DNA from: Cylindrotheca closterium
Lineage: Eukaryota; Bacillariophyta; Bacillariophyceae; Bacillariales; Bacillariaceae
DNA: 64,000 nt
NCBI GenBank assembly: GCA_933822405.4
Contig: CAKOGP040001958.1
Coordinates: forward strand, 186,001-250,000
Reading direction: 5' to 3'
Shown: one piece after another, positions 52,955 through 64,000 of the stretch
Layout: each line of letters starts with the position of its first letter
Numbering within the stretch: the first letter of the stretch is position 1
The notes under the pieces: generated by a model
Databases searched by the model: none
Seen by the model: only the letters and a program-made list of their open reading frames with translations
What the model was told of the DNA's origin: nothing
Program-made: the position numbers and the translations under genes

Positions 52955-53545
52955 CTGAATTATTCTAATATATATAAAATAAATGAATTTTTTTTATTTT
53001 TTAAAAAATAAATAAAAAATGTCTAAAAAAGGTGTTCAAAAAATACAACTTTTTTGTAGTCCTAATTTAACTAGTATATTTTATATGTATTTGAACCTCA
53101 GTTCAGAAGTTTAAAGTCCATTATTGTGTCATTGTCTCTGCCAATCTCGCTTGTTGTCCTCTAAAGCCAATCCCATGGCAACAAACCGCAGATGCATTGA
53201 TTTTTCACCGTGTAGTAGGCGTGTATCAACTCGTTGCGCAAGGCTTCAGCACGAATGTCCAGCCAAAAGTGTTCGGTTTGACCGACTGGCTGCAACGATG
53301 CTTTGGAACTCGTTCATACTTCTTGATTTTTCAGACGGCGACTACCTTCGACTTTTGACAGTGGCCCTGTAATCGTCCATTCACATTGAGACCTGATGGC
53401 ATGTAAATTCCAACCAGCAGTTTCTCATTACCATTCTTCTTCGTGACAAACTTGTTCACTATTATGATACGGGACGACCTGTAGTCTCTCATCAAAATAA
53501 ATTGGAAGAGAGTACTGTTGTGCGAGAATGCCCACTCCAGCCAGA
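52955..53545. other. AT-rich block and spacer before the LRR gene
   Basis: About 52965-53095 is almost all A and T. The rest shows weak minus-strand coding-like pieces (for example VGIYMPSGLNVNGRLQGHC, near 53360-53430) that I cannot assign. Confidence 0.4.
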
Positions 53546-54883
53546 TTATCGTTGCAGAAGAGCAGGTCCATGTAACAAGTGATATACCGCATCGGCACAA
53601 TGAATCCCAGTCATACTACCATGATGGGAAGAATAGTCACAGTCCAAGGCTTCTCGTACTCGTGACAACAGTACTGGCCATACCGACAATGGTACCGTGG
53701 TTCGTAGTAGCTTGCGGCCAGCTCGATTCAATGCCAATTGATAGTAAATTTGTGCCTTTAGATCTTCCATTTCGTCTCCCATTGCGCCCATATGTCTTGT
53801 GGTGGGAAGCACCATTTGTTCCAATTCGTAGTTTTGACGGACGCCTTGCAAGAGAGCTTGCAATCCATCACAACAACCATTAGTTCCAACGAACGGATTG
53901 TCGCGGAGCTGCAAGACTGCCAAGTGGTGCATTTGTGGCAAATGATTTCCCAAAATCGTGACGGAAACGTCGTCAAGATTGCACTTGTTGAGTTGCAGCT
54001 CTTCCAATTGGCAATTTTGACTCGAAATGGCATCGACGAGCAATCTTGTTTCGGACTCGCTCAAGGAATGCCCCGACAAGATGAGTGATTTTAAAGTACA
54101 GTTCGAAGAGCTGGATAAGGCTGCCGCCAAGGATGGTAGGCCACATAGGGAATCCCCGCCAATCCGATGATTTCTCAAATCCAATCTTTTGAGTGAAGGC
54201 AACACGTGTTGGCAGATTGCTTCCATGCTACTTGCCGTACAGGATGACCCTTGAATGGACAATTCTTGGAGCGAGGGATGGCCCTTGAGCGCAATCATTA
54301 AAGTCTCCATTTGACGTTCATCAATTTTCCATGTGAGGCCATTTCGATTCAATCTCAAGGTTTTCAATGTTTTGCTATGCATCAGTGCTTGCGCCAACCT
54401 TTCAATGGAAGCGTCGCACGTGTGGGATATCGGCAGTATCAACTCTTGTAAATTGCAAGATTCGGACACTGTGGCCTGGTATAGTGCATTCGCCAGATCC
54501 GGTGACAACTGGACTCGCAGCAAGAGTTTCTTAATTTTGGATTGTTGCAATGCGTCTGAAATGGCATCCGCAGCTTCCTTGTCGAGACATTCAAAGTCTC
54601 CCATGATGGAAAACTTCTCGACAAGAGGCGCACAGACTTGTATGAGTTCTGGAATCATTCCCATGCACTGCGACAGATGAACTCCATCCCACTTTTTGCT
54701 GATTAATCGTTCCATGAGTCCTTCTACGAGAGCATTGTCCACGGGAACCTGCGACAAAAAGATTTCCGTGTAGGCTGGATTCTGAGATGCCACTTTGATG
54801 CGCTCTTCAATCTCCTGGTTGTTGCCATTCCCAGTTACAAACAGCAATTGAGGTATCATTGCGTCAAACGAGAAGGATCTCAT
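53546..54883 (-). CDS. RNI-type leucine-rich repeat protein
   Basis: A single-exon protein of 445 aa from ATG 54883. About eight ~28-residue LRRs of the ribonuclease-inhibitor type fill residues ~130-360 (CNLQELILPIS, LKTLRLNRNGLTW, LQELSIQGSS, LKRLDLRNHRIGG, LKSLILSGHSL, LEELQLNKCNLDDV, LAVLQLRDNPF). A conserved-looking helical tail follows (LALNRAGRKLLRTTVPLSVWPVLL...AVYHLLHGPALLQR), which in my memory closes many diatom LRR proteins of this class. No signal peptide, membrane helix or kinase is present, so it is probably a soluble protein-binding factor. Partner unknown. Confidence 0.8.
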   Translation of the reverse strand: MRSFSFDAMIPQLLFVTGNGNNQEIEERIKVASQNPAYTEIFLSQVPVDNALVEGLMERLISKKWDGVHLSQCMGMIPELIQVCAPLVEKFSIMGDFECLDKEAADAISDALQQSKIKKLLLRVQLSPDLANALYQATVSESCNLQELILPISHTCDASIERLAQALMHSKTLKTLRLNRNGLTWKIDERQMETLMIALKGHPSLQELSIQGSSCTASSMEAICQHVLPSLKRLDLRNHRIGGDSLCGLPSLAAALSSSSNCTLKSLILSGHSLSESETRLLVDAISSQNCQLEELQLNKCNLDDVSVTILGNHLPQMHHLAVLQLRDNPFVGTNGCCDGLQALLQGVRQNYELEQMVLPTTRHMGAMGDEMEDLKAQIYYQLALNRAGRKLLRTTVPLSVWPVLLSRVREALDCDYSSHHGSMTGIHCADAVYHLLHGPALLQR

Positions 54884-55370
54884 AATACCGTATTATTGTA
54901 GGTACTGTGCTTGCTTCTGTGAGAGAGAAGAAGAAGAAGAAGAAGATTGCGGAAACAGAATTCACCAAAACCAAAAGAAGAAAATTACTGCACCGATTAC
55001 GTCATTTTTCAGAAAACGGAGGGGAGTCTGATATAATGTCGCATACATGTCTGATGTAATAAGTATCGAAAAAGGTAGCCTCACGTCATTTTGTGACCAT
55101 ACCACCAACCACCACCAACATTTTCCAATCAAAAAGTCCACGTGGCCGTTCGACGACTGATGACAGTGACGACTTTCGTTTTCAGGTTCATGTTCATGCC
55201 AGCCATCACCTTCCTCAAAAGACATCACAAATTCCAGAATTTGAAAAAGACCTACACTTTCAAAGAGCAAAACAATTGTATTGTGTGTGTATGTGTGTGT
55301 GTGTGTGTCACGAAGCTTGATTGATTACATTTCATTTCTCCTTGCATAACAACAAGAAAAAATCATAATC
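54884..55370. other. Divergent intergenic region with a (GT)n microsatellite
   Basis: An (AGA)n stretch at about 54926-54945 and a (GT)n run at about 55281-55307, between the LRR and acidic protein genes. No gene is seen. Confidence 0.7.
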
Positions 55371-56369
55371 ATGACGACAGTGACTGTGCCATTGACGGAG
55401 GATCCGTTCAAGGCTCATATACTCGACTACATTTCCGATGACGATTATAGCGATGGTGATGATGATGATGACGACCATTCCATACACGATGAAGATTGGG
55501 CGGATTTAGAAGAGGAGTACGAAAAAAAGGAGGACGAAGATGTCGCCGTCTTTCGGGCCATTGTTGATCACATGCCCATTGAAAGTTTGTTGCACCTCCT
55601 TCAAGGACATGTACGAGCCTTGCAACATCGAGGAAAATTAGAGACCAAAGTTGATGTGTATGATTCTAATGATACGACTACTACTACTAATAATAATAAT
55701 AATAATGGAAAGCAGCAGCAACAACACCAACGACAGCGAGAAGAAGAAGATACAGCAGACACAAAGTCGCAATCACAAGACTTCAAGGAGGACGGAGAAG
55801 AAGAAGAAGAAGAAAAACAGGAGGAAGAAGCAGCCACAGCAGCAATGCGAATCGAAAAGCAGTTCCGATGGGCCACAGAAGAGGATTATACTGTCAAGTC
55901 AGACATTCACGAAATTGATCCCTGGAAAGAAAACAGCGACTTGTGGTTTTCTGGTCACGAATTGTCGGCCATCAAACAGGACTTGGTCCGACAGATTCGT
56001 TTCTTTCTAATGCACCATCAAGAACGGATCGAAACTCTCGATAAAGTTGTGTCTGGGGATGGTCCCGAATTGGTGATTGAAGAGTGCATCAAGGAATTGA
56101 CCCGGCATTCCATTGGTCGTGGATTGGAAGGACACATGTCCCGGTTGATTCAACAGACGAGAAAGGATCACGTCCGGAATGTGTTGAATGCTCAAACCAG
56201 CTGCAATGCCCGAAGGCAGTCCTATGATGAATCTGTCGAGATATTACGAGAACACTCCTTGGTCTATGGTCAACGAATGAAACTGTATTCCCAACGAATG
56301 GCCAAGAGTGATGAAATTGAAGCCTTGACGGCGAACATGAGCCGATGGGAACCGGCAAAAAGCATCTGA
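55371..56369 (+). CDS. Hypothetical acidic protein with low-complexity middle
   Basis: A single-exon protein of 332 aa. The N-terminal ~55 residues are rich in Asp/Glu, the middle is low complexity (Thr, Asn, Gln, Glu runs), and the C-terminal ~170 residues look ordered and helical (from KQFRWATEEDYTV to the end). They contain SDIHEIDPWKENSDLWFS, ELSAIKQDLVRQIRFF, and a conserved-looking ECIKELTRHSIGRGLEGHM. I recall similar uncharacterised tails in other diatom proteins but cannot name the family. Function unknown. Confidence 0.65.
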   Translation: MTTVTVPLTEDPFKAHILDYISDDDYSDGDDDDDDHSIHDEDWADLEEEYEKKEDEDVAVFRAIVDHMPIESLLHLLQGHVRALQHRGKLETKVDVYDSNDTTTTTNNNNNNGKQQQQHQRQREEEDTADTKSQSQDFKEDGEEEEEEKQEEEAATAAMRIEKQFRWATEEDYTVKSDIHEIDPWKENSDLWFSGHELSAIKQDLVRQIRFFLMHHQERIETLDKVVSGDGPELVIEECIKELTRHSIGRGLEGHMSRLIQQTRKDHVRNVLNAQTSCNARRQSYDESVEILREHSLVYGQRMKLYSQRMAKSDEIEALTANMSRWEPAKSI

Positions 56370-56649
56370 CTAAAGCCTGCCTCGTAAAGTTTTCGCCACA
56401 TTTTGCTATAGCGTGTACTAATATATATTATAAATTGAAAATAGACAATTGCATTCTACTCTAGTCCTAGGACCTATTCCAATTCCATTTTATATATTAA
56501 AAAAAAAAGAGAAAATGTACTTCATCACCTATTATACCTGCCACAAAAATTACAAAATTGAATTGACTACAGTAGGACTACTACTAACGGTTTTATTGGT
56601 CAGTCGATGAAGCTTGAAAGAGATTTGTAGTTTGTATTTGTTGGGTTTA

Positions 56650-58918
56650 TTAGCGCGACGAGGTGGTCACAGCTGGAACCACCACTTCCGCGGTTGTTGG
56701 TGAATGATGGTGATTACTACCATCATGTTCCGAATCATCATCATTATCATCATTGTCACCACCACCAACTTGTTGTGTTTGTCGTTGTTTTTGCGCTGCT
56801 CCTGGCCGATACTGTTGGTAGAGTTCCTTCGCACTGACACGGTAACTCCACGAAAAGTTGGGTCGACGACTTGCATCCCCTCGATCGACCTTTTTCAAGA
56901 GCCCCACACTCAAAAAGACATTGGCAATGTCATAGAGGCGACGAATCTTGGTTTTGAGGCCTCGGGCCGCTGCCGCCTTGAGCTCTTTCTCAGTCGAGGC
57001 TTCCTTGCGACTTGATCCCATGGCAATTAATTCTTCCATGGAGGTGGTTCCTTGAATCTTATCGGATGCTTCGGGCAAGGAAAGTGTTTCGTGGCCTACC
57101 AAAAAGACTTGCAGGAATTCTTGACTGAGTTTGGCAAGAGACTTGTTTTCTCTCGATTTGGATTGTTTGCGGGCCGGCTTGAGTGGAATGGCGGGTAGAT
57201 CTTTGGGAGACAAACATTCCTTGGATCCCAAGAATTTTTGGGCATCCGATGGATATTCGGCAATGGCTTGTGCCTGCAAACGTCCAAAGACGGCATCCAA
57301 ATGTTCCATGCCCATCCACGTGTATGTATTCTTGTGTTTCTTGCAGACGAGACAAATGGATTCCAGAATATTGACCACATCATAAATGCGTCTACGTTCC
57401 ACTCCGAGTTTAATGGCAGCCTCGTCGACCACAATGGTAGATCCCTTGGCCAAGCCTTGATAGGTATTCAAAAAGTTTTCGGCTAGGATTCCCAAAGATT
57501 TCTTTTTTCGAGAATAGTTGACTGCACTTGTTGCCGTTGCAATCGTTGCGATGGCTCCTCCTTGTTTGCCTTGTTCCGTAGTAGTAGCAGCAGTAGTAGC
57601 ATGATTATGACTACTGTGACCACCATCATGAGTCAACTTGGCCTTTTTGGGAGTGGGCGTGACCAAGGTCGAAGCACAGGACGCCAAACGAGCAAACTTG
57701 TTGCTGGGATGGTGAGGTGCTGCTGCTATCGGTTGTGGTGGCTGCGACGTGTGGTGGTGGTGTTGATGCAATACATGTGGCGGTGGTTGCATGGGAGCGG
57801 TCGCATAGGGCCCAAGAGAAGAAACGGGCGAGGCTCGGTTCTGTAGGAAACGAATTGAGGGATGAATGAATGAATGAATGAATAAATGAAGAAAATAGAT
57901 AGAATGAGTACCGGTACGAGTTGCATTGGGAATGTCAAAACCTTGTTGCGAAATGAATGATGAAACTTACATAGGTATGAGGAGGAGGAGCACCTTGTTG
58001 CGAATGTTGTTGTGAATGTTGCTGTGAATGTTGTTGTTGTTGCTGTTGTTCCCATCCACCAGCACTGTAGTCTCGTTGTTGCTGATGTTGCAACGAGGAT
58101 TCCAATTGGGCATGTGTGTAGGGATACCGTGCCACATAACTCGCTGGATGATGCGCATGTGGATGGGGATGATGGTGTGGCTGATGATGAGCATGAGCAT
58201 TGGGATGATGATGATTCATTGGCAAGGGAGCCACTGGACGTCTCCATGGTGCAGAAAGTGGTGGTTGCTGTTGCAGTTGTGGGTTGTATTGTTCATAGTG
58301 GTGGTGCTGCTGCTGTTGTTGAGGTTGTCCAGGATGATGAGGATAGGGAGCAATAGTTGGAGTTTGATGAAGATGCTGAAGCTGGTGCTGATGATAGACA
58401 GGCGCAAAGGATTGCATTTTCTGTGCTTCTTCCTCCTCTCCTTTGTTGGCAATGACGGTAGGAGCATTGCCATCATTTCGGTTGGTGTTTTCATTGTTTT
58501 CACTGCTGATGGATTCGCTATTGGATTCAGCAGGACTGCCAATGTCAATGTCAATATCAAGGTCATTGCCGCTGTTGTTGCTCTCATTACCATCATTGTC
58601 CTCTTGTGACACAAAGGGAGCAGTAGTAGCAGTAGTAGCAGTAGTAGAAGCAGGAGTGAACAATCGAGTTCCTTTCAGTTCCGTATCCGGTGGAGCTCGA
58701 TTGTCCCGCTGGGCCCCAAATTGGTGAAGGGAGGATAATGCCAGAGCAGCTGCCGAAGTCGGAGAAAAGAGTTCATTGGAGGATCTGTCTTCGACTGCCT
58801 TTCTTACCGTCGTGGGTGACATCATTGCAGCTGCTTCTTTGGCGCGCAAACTTCTTCGACCTTGCAAAGAGGACGGAGCTTGGCTGGGTGTGATTTGGGA
58901 AAGTGTTTCCGTAGACAT
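56650..58918 (-). CDS. Atypical E2F transcription factor (E2F7/8/DEL type, two DNA-binding domains)
   Basis: Exons 58918-57971 and 57840-56650 (GT-AG, phase 0) give 712 aa. The first ~415 residues are low complexity (Ser, Asn, His, Gln, Pro). DNA-binding domain 1 is at ~426-492 (SLGILAENFL, then RRRIYDVVNILESI) and domain 2 at ~546-650 (SLAKLSQEFL, then IRRLYDIANVFLSVGLLKK). Both have the RRxYD DNA-reading motif. Two winged-helix domains in one chain and no DP-dimerisation region mark the atypical E2Fs, which bind without DP and usually repress cell-cycle genes. The Asn-Arg-Ala start of exon 2 precedes the internal ATG 57792. The exon 1 join relies on frame agreement. Confidence 0.88.
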
Positions 58919-61900
58919 TTGATTAGTCTGTGTGTGTGTGTGTGTTTGTGTAGGTTGCAGTGTAGTTTGTAGGCTGGCTCAAGGAAAGAGCGTGTACAGT
59001 GTCGGATGCAATCAATCAATGAATCAATGAATCAATGAATCAATGAATCAATAAAGCAATTGATGATTCTACTTCTCCAAATTCAAAAAAATGAACGTGG
59101 GCTCTTGGATATCACTATCCACTATCACACACGTGCCGAAGCGATTTGAATATTGGATTTTTGCGTGATAGTTGAATGCGACACAGGGATGATGTCAATT
59201 CAATTCAGCAATGGATCTGCGTTGTCGTTGTTGCTATTAGTCACACAAAAGAAGAGGAGACTCTCTTTTTTGTTGTGGCAGTGAGTTGTTGGTTGTGTTT
59301 TTACTATGCTTGGTAGGCTAGCTGGGCGCCCTTTTTTTTGTTTTTGAAAAACGGTTTGTGTCTTTGTTGTTTAGTGCGCGGCTTATTTCAGTCGTAGGAA
59401 TCCTACGACAGAACCGCGCCATACTGCAATGCGTTTGGGGCGCTACCCATTCTGGTGTAGGATCTACGACAAGTCGTTTTCCGGGAAAAGGGATGCACAT
59501 GGCTGATTTCGAACGTTGATTTGTACACGATTTTGGTAGTTATGAAATTCAAAAATTCAATGGCGCGTTTATGTCTGTCTGTCGCTCGTTGCAGCCAAAG
59601 GTTCTGAGGCAGCTTCAACTTGAGACTGTTGTTGGGTCTATCCATCACCCAATAAAAACCCAAACACCACTGTAGCTGTGGTACCAATAGTGTCCATATA
59701 CCTCGGAACAACAACAACAACAACAACAACAACAATCATACCCTACCAATCAAATGCAAGAAAGACTGTCCTTCTCTCTCCTTCTGGTGCTGGTTTCATG
59801 TACCTACTGCCACACGTCGTGACCAACATAATGTCTTCGAAAACAATCAATCATTATATTTATTTTTTAAAAAAATGAACAGATTGCTGTGAGCATCCAA
59901 GAATGAAGCGATGGAAGTTGACGGATTGAATGTTGTCGTATATATATATATATATATATATCAGTTGATGTATCACCATATTATGGTGATCCCCCCGACT
60001 GACTAATACTAGTATACTACGACAAGCATGGAATATGCGTTTCGGAGCTACGATTGATTCATTGATTGATTCATTCATTCATTCTTCCAGTTATTTTGGC
60101 CTCAACAGTCGTCATTTTCAACATGTTTCTGCCTCCAAAGGGAGCTGTTATTGTCGGAGCACAACACGGTGCAGAGTGGGATCGCTTATAATATTTCCTC
60201 TGCTTTTACAATGGCGGGCCCGGAAGATGAGATTTTGGGAGTTCTTGTTTCATCATGCCCGCCATGGATGGAGGGAAGAAGAAAAAAGAGCACAACATGA
60301 ATTGTTGACCTTGGATATATGACAAAGTTGATGGGTTTGAAATGGTCTTTCTTCGATGGGGGGAAAAAGAAAAGTGTTTCACTAGCTAGTGCCCACTTGA
60401 CTTATGGGCAATGGATCATTGGGCATTATTCACTCAAGAATACTACTACGCCAGGAATCTCCCACATGCATCGCGTCGGCACTCAGACACGGTGTGACCC
60501 CGACCAAAAGTTTCCAAAATACTGTACATGAAAACAACAAGCCCGACACTCTTGCATTGAATGATTCATTCCAAAGGCGAGTTCATATTCGTTGAACCGC
60601 TACGGTGCTGTATGGTACTGTACGACCGCGCTTGCTACTGCAACACGAATGTGAAACTTTCGTTGCAGTGGTACTGCTGCATATATGAAGGAATATGTAC
60701 TAGGTACATTATATGCATCAATACGGTACTTTGTTGGGTGCAAACAATACTATGATTGCATCAAAAACGATTCATTCAAAGGAGAGGAGTCCACGTTCGT
60801 TGAATTGCGACAGTACCGTGTTTCTGCTTTAGCTTGGCTGCTACGGCTGTTGCACTGTAAATGTTTACATCAATCTTTTATACTTTGAATGGAAACAAAT
60901 TCAAAGATGACTATATATATCTCAATAATAGATACAAAATACAACAGAGGCCATTCCTGACATAGCTATAGCTATAGTAGTCTAATACATCAGTATAATA
61001 AATAACCAATAAGGGTACCCGTGGCTGATATTTGCTTACAACAAGCAAGCCCGGAAATATTCTATGAATGCATCATCGATGCTACCAAACACTTTCTTCT
61101 GGGGTTATACTGCACATTTTGGTGAACGAAAAAAGTGCCAGGTGTAAGGCCTATACCTTCCAAAAGAAAGAAATAACTCTATCTTTCTGTCAGTATACTT
61201 GCACACAAGTTCGATATGTGTAGATCGGACTTAGGTTGCTGGTGCAATACTGAGATGACGGTCGCCCTACCGTCGTTCATGGAGTCACTATTGAGTCCAT
61301 TGGTTCGACCGCTTTCTTCCGTCTACGTTAGAATATTATATATGCGGTGTACGCATTTTTTTGAGAAGTACGCAGGACCGTTCGTCCGGCCCTTCGCACA
61401 GTGAAATTTGTTCCTTTCAAATAATACGAGTAATATTATTTTATAATAATACCAAAACAACAATAATTTTCTTGTACGTTATGATACAAGTACGATAGAA
61501 TGAAATCGGTGATAAAGATCATGAGCCCGAAGGAATGTTCATCACTCTTATGTCATGCTGGATAAATTTAGTAAGACTATTCCAATCTCCAATCAATTGG
61601 ATATATGGTGTATCCGTAGTTTGTGCTCTCCATCAATGAAGCATTATTATATTGGTCGAAAGGCAACCATGCAGTAGTCTTTCTGAAGGTGAAGAGAACT
61701 ACTGCTGCTGTAGTTTCACACGAAGACCTATACCTAATCTGTGTATTGTAGCTATGAAACAGAGAGTCATTGTTCGCTTTGGATATGTACGGGCAATAAT
61801 CTGCCGTTGTGCTTGAAATGAATTTTTATTAAGATGATTGCCTTGATGATTGCCTCAATCACCTCAACTGCCAAATGCAAACGCATCGTATGAAACTTTG

Positions 61901-62039
61901 TATCAATCGTCCTTGGCAAGCTACTGTCGGAACCAGTCAGCAGGAGATATTATTGTACATTATATCGAAACCTTTATTTATGTATTATCATTCTAAAATT
62001 CTCTCAAACTAGAATCATAACAATGCCCCATTGTCCATG
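58919..62039. other. 3.1-kb gene-poor spacer with simple repeats
   Basis: No gene is supported. Simple repeats: (GT)n ~58926-58942, (ATGAATCA)n ~59018-59055, (CAA)n ~59705-59735, (TA)n ~59938-59961. An imperfect direct repeat of ~40 bp (GATTCATTC, AAAGG and TTCGTTGAA in order) occurs at 60560-60600 and 60767-60808. The remainder is unassigned; all open frames are short. Confidence 0.6.
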
Positions 62040-64000
62040 CTATTGCGACAAGGATCGTTGAAACGAAATTACAGGCGTTGCTTGGACCATCGGCGATTTG
62101 TGCACTTCGATCGGCTTGTGAACTTCTGATGCTGTTGGGATTTCTCGAGCATACTTGGTGGCTCCCGTCATGGTAGTGCGCCTGGAAGGATGGTTCATTG
62201 CAATCTCGTCGTGGTGTTTTGGTGTCACTGCCGCTGGACTGCGGAAAATTTTACCTGTGTTCGGCGGTGGGGATGTTAAAATTTGTAGCTTCTCGTTAAA
62301 GTTCACCAATGGACGTGGTTCATCAAAATGACCAGCGGCGACTGGTGCATTGTCTCCCTTGCCCACCCAGTGGGTGACCATGTTGCCCTTTCCTTTGACT
62401 GCAACCTTGCCACGCTTATAGAGAGGCAATCCTGGAGCTTGCTCCTTCAAAAGTTTGGCTGCAGCATCGGAACAATGAATGCGACCACTCACAGACAAAG
62501 ATTCCATCCTGGAGGCGGTATTCACAGTGTCTCCAAAGAGACCATACCTCGGATTCAATGATCCAATCACGTTACTCACGACTGGACCACTGTGGAAACC
62601 GACGCGAATGTGAATATAGCCAGCAGTAGGGTCGTCTTCGTCAATCAAAACCTTTCCAGCCGCTTGCACAGCGTCGATCGCAAACTCGGCAACACGCTTG
62701 GCATGAGAACCTTCTTGGTTTCCTTCCACTGTAAAATCGGAAAAGAGATTTGAGAGTGTGTATCCGCAATTGAATCAACAGAAAGCAGCACAGCGACTTA
62801 CAGTTTGTCACCCCCATCCAAGCGTCGCCAATCGTCTCCACCTTGAATACTCCATGTTTCGTTGACAACTCATCAAATGCCATATAAAGACGGTCCAGCA
62901 TATTGCACACCTTGACCGCAGACAACGCACGAGAAATATCAGTAAATCGAACAATATCGCTGAAGAAGATGGTGACATTGTCGTGATTTTCACTGTAATT
63001 CGTAAAAGCAAGTGAACGAGTGAACAAGTGTCAGTATCTAGCTCTGCAATGCGACATATCAAAGCACAACACTTTCAAAAACTTACGGTTCCACCTTCTC
63101 GCCGTGCCGAAGCTTGTCAGCAACCTTCTTGGGGAAAACCTTGTACAACATGTCGCCAGTCGCCACTTCAGTCCGCACGCGTGTATTGGTCTCCTCCAAG
63201 AGAGGGTCGGCGTCACGGGAAGTCATTTCGCCAAAGATCATGTCCAAGTCCTTGGCATGATGTCGATAGGATGCATCGCTGCTCCAGCACCGGGTCATGA
63301 TTTCGGTCATGCGCTTGGGACAAGTCCCAGGGACAGCTGGGCGGTAGTTGATGCGTGGGTCGCATACCTTGCGTAGGACCTTGCGGAGTGGCTCTCCCTC
63401 ATATGGTGTCTTGCGGCTGTAAATCTCATAAAGAATCATTCCAACTGAGTAAATGTCGCAGGTAGAGTTGTATTCTGATCGTCTACGCAAATATTCTGGT
63501 GCCAGCCTGTTTTCAATGATGAAAATCGATCAAACTTGTAAGCGCTTGTCATAGCAACAGTTCCATCAACCCGCCACACGAACTTACCAGTAGAGAGTTC
63601 CAGACAGATCGTTCTTGCCCTTCACAGCCAATCCAAAGTCGCAAACCTTCGCACGGAACCTAGAATCGATAAGGATATTCTTTGCCTTCAAGTCACCGTG
63701 AAGAATCGCAGGCTTCGAAGAATGCAAGAATCGTAGACCCTGGGCAATATCCCGGATAACTTGTAAGATGATTTCTCCACCCATGAAGAAAGACTCGTTG
63801 CGCAGAAGGTCATACAAGGACCCATTTTCCATGTATTCCATTACCATCATCTGAACGTATCACAAAGGCATTGGTGAGTCAAACCGAGCGAAGTGGGAGC
63901 ATAGTGCACATAAGCAAGATATCCAACGTACGGGTTCGATTCCATTCATCACGGCTCCCATCACCGTTGTGATACAAGGATGCCGAAGCCTTGATAGAAG
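62040..64000 (-). CDS. Receptor guanylate cyclase, 3' half (copy 4, runs off the right edge)
   Basis: Visible exons (minus): 64000-63932 (partial), 63850-63588, 63506-63087, 62992-62802, 62728-62040, phases consistent. It covers the kinase domain from the helix-C region (SRLRHP) through HGDLK and CDFG, and the whole cyclase domain with the metal-binding FFSDIVRF, KVETIGDA, and the same Gly in RYGLFGDTVN. The product ends in RSLSQ. Sequence differs more than copies 2 and 3 do from each other. The intron after HPC in copies 2 and 3 is missing; instead an 81-bp intron (63931-63851) lies 14 codons later, between Glu-Pro and Met-Met. The sensor half is outside the window. Confidence 0.9.

Noticed and set aside
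58012..58609. Plus-strand Val/Leu/Met-rich frames that look like membrane segments
   Set aside because: Complement of His/Gln/Asn repeats in exon 1 of the atypical E2F.
1..64000. tRNA, rRNA and CRISPR
   Set aside because: No cloverleaf-like A/B-box segment, rRNA core or regularly spaced repeat array was recognised by eye; a tRNAscan or Infernal run was not possible here.

Overview
The window looks like nuclear DNA of a diatom, most likely a raphid pennate; Seminavis robusta is my best guess, from memory of gene families and not from a search. The support is short GT-AG introns of about 60-110 bp, a plastid-type bipartite presequence with a Phe after the signal peptide (17668-18534), helicase-associated (HA) domain and RNI-type LRR proteins, and receptor guanylate cyclases with a phosphonate-binding-protein-like sensor. 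It is an assembled contig with one gap of 306 N (18566-18871).

Left end (1-14439): three same-strand copies of a large receptor guanylate cyclase gene. One enters from the left edge (1-508, 5' end only). Two are complete: 2290-6967 (9 exons, 1336 aa) and 9319-14439 (11 exons, 1410 aa). A short SET-domain methyltransferase-like gene (993-2027) sits between the first two. A fourth, more diverged copy enters from the right edge (62040-64000), so the family extends past both ends. Each complete receptor has a signal peptide, a PhnD-like sensor, a Cys-rich part, a filamin/Ig-like part, one membrane helix, a kinase domain that keeps all key catalytic residues, and a class III cyclase domain.

Middle (14912-43749): a PMR5/TBL-like GDSL acyl-esterase, a secernin-like peptidase, a thylakoid-lumen protein, a disordered protein, and three EF-hand-bearing alternative oxidases (two on minus, one on plus) interrupted by a FRAG1/DRAM-type membrane protein. 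Then come two small membrane proteins and a broken relative, an OXNAD1-like flavin reductase, arginyl-tRNA-protein transferase ATE1, a bestrophin-like channel, a coiled-coil protein, a TPR protein, the ALG9 mannosyltransferase and an HA-domain protein.

Right part (44333-64000): a 1632-aa disordered Ser/Lys-rich protein, a badly decayed TPR (kinesin-light-chain-like) pseudogene, a mobile-element-like fragment with three consecutive perfect hairpins, an LRR protein, an acidic protein, an atypical E2F (two DNA-binding domains), a 3-kb gene-poor spacer, and the fourth receptor cyclase. Most genes are unrelated housekeeping genes; the coherent themes are the receptor cyclase cluster and the Ca-binding alternative oxidase cluster.
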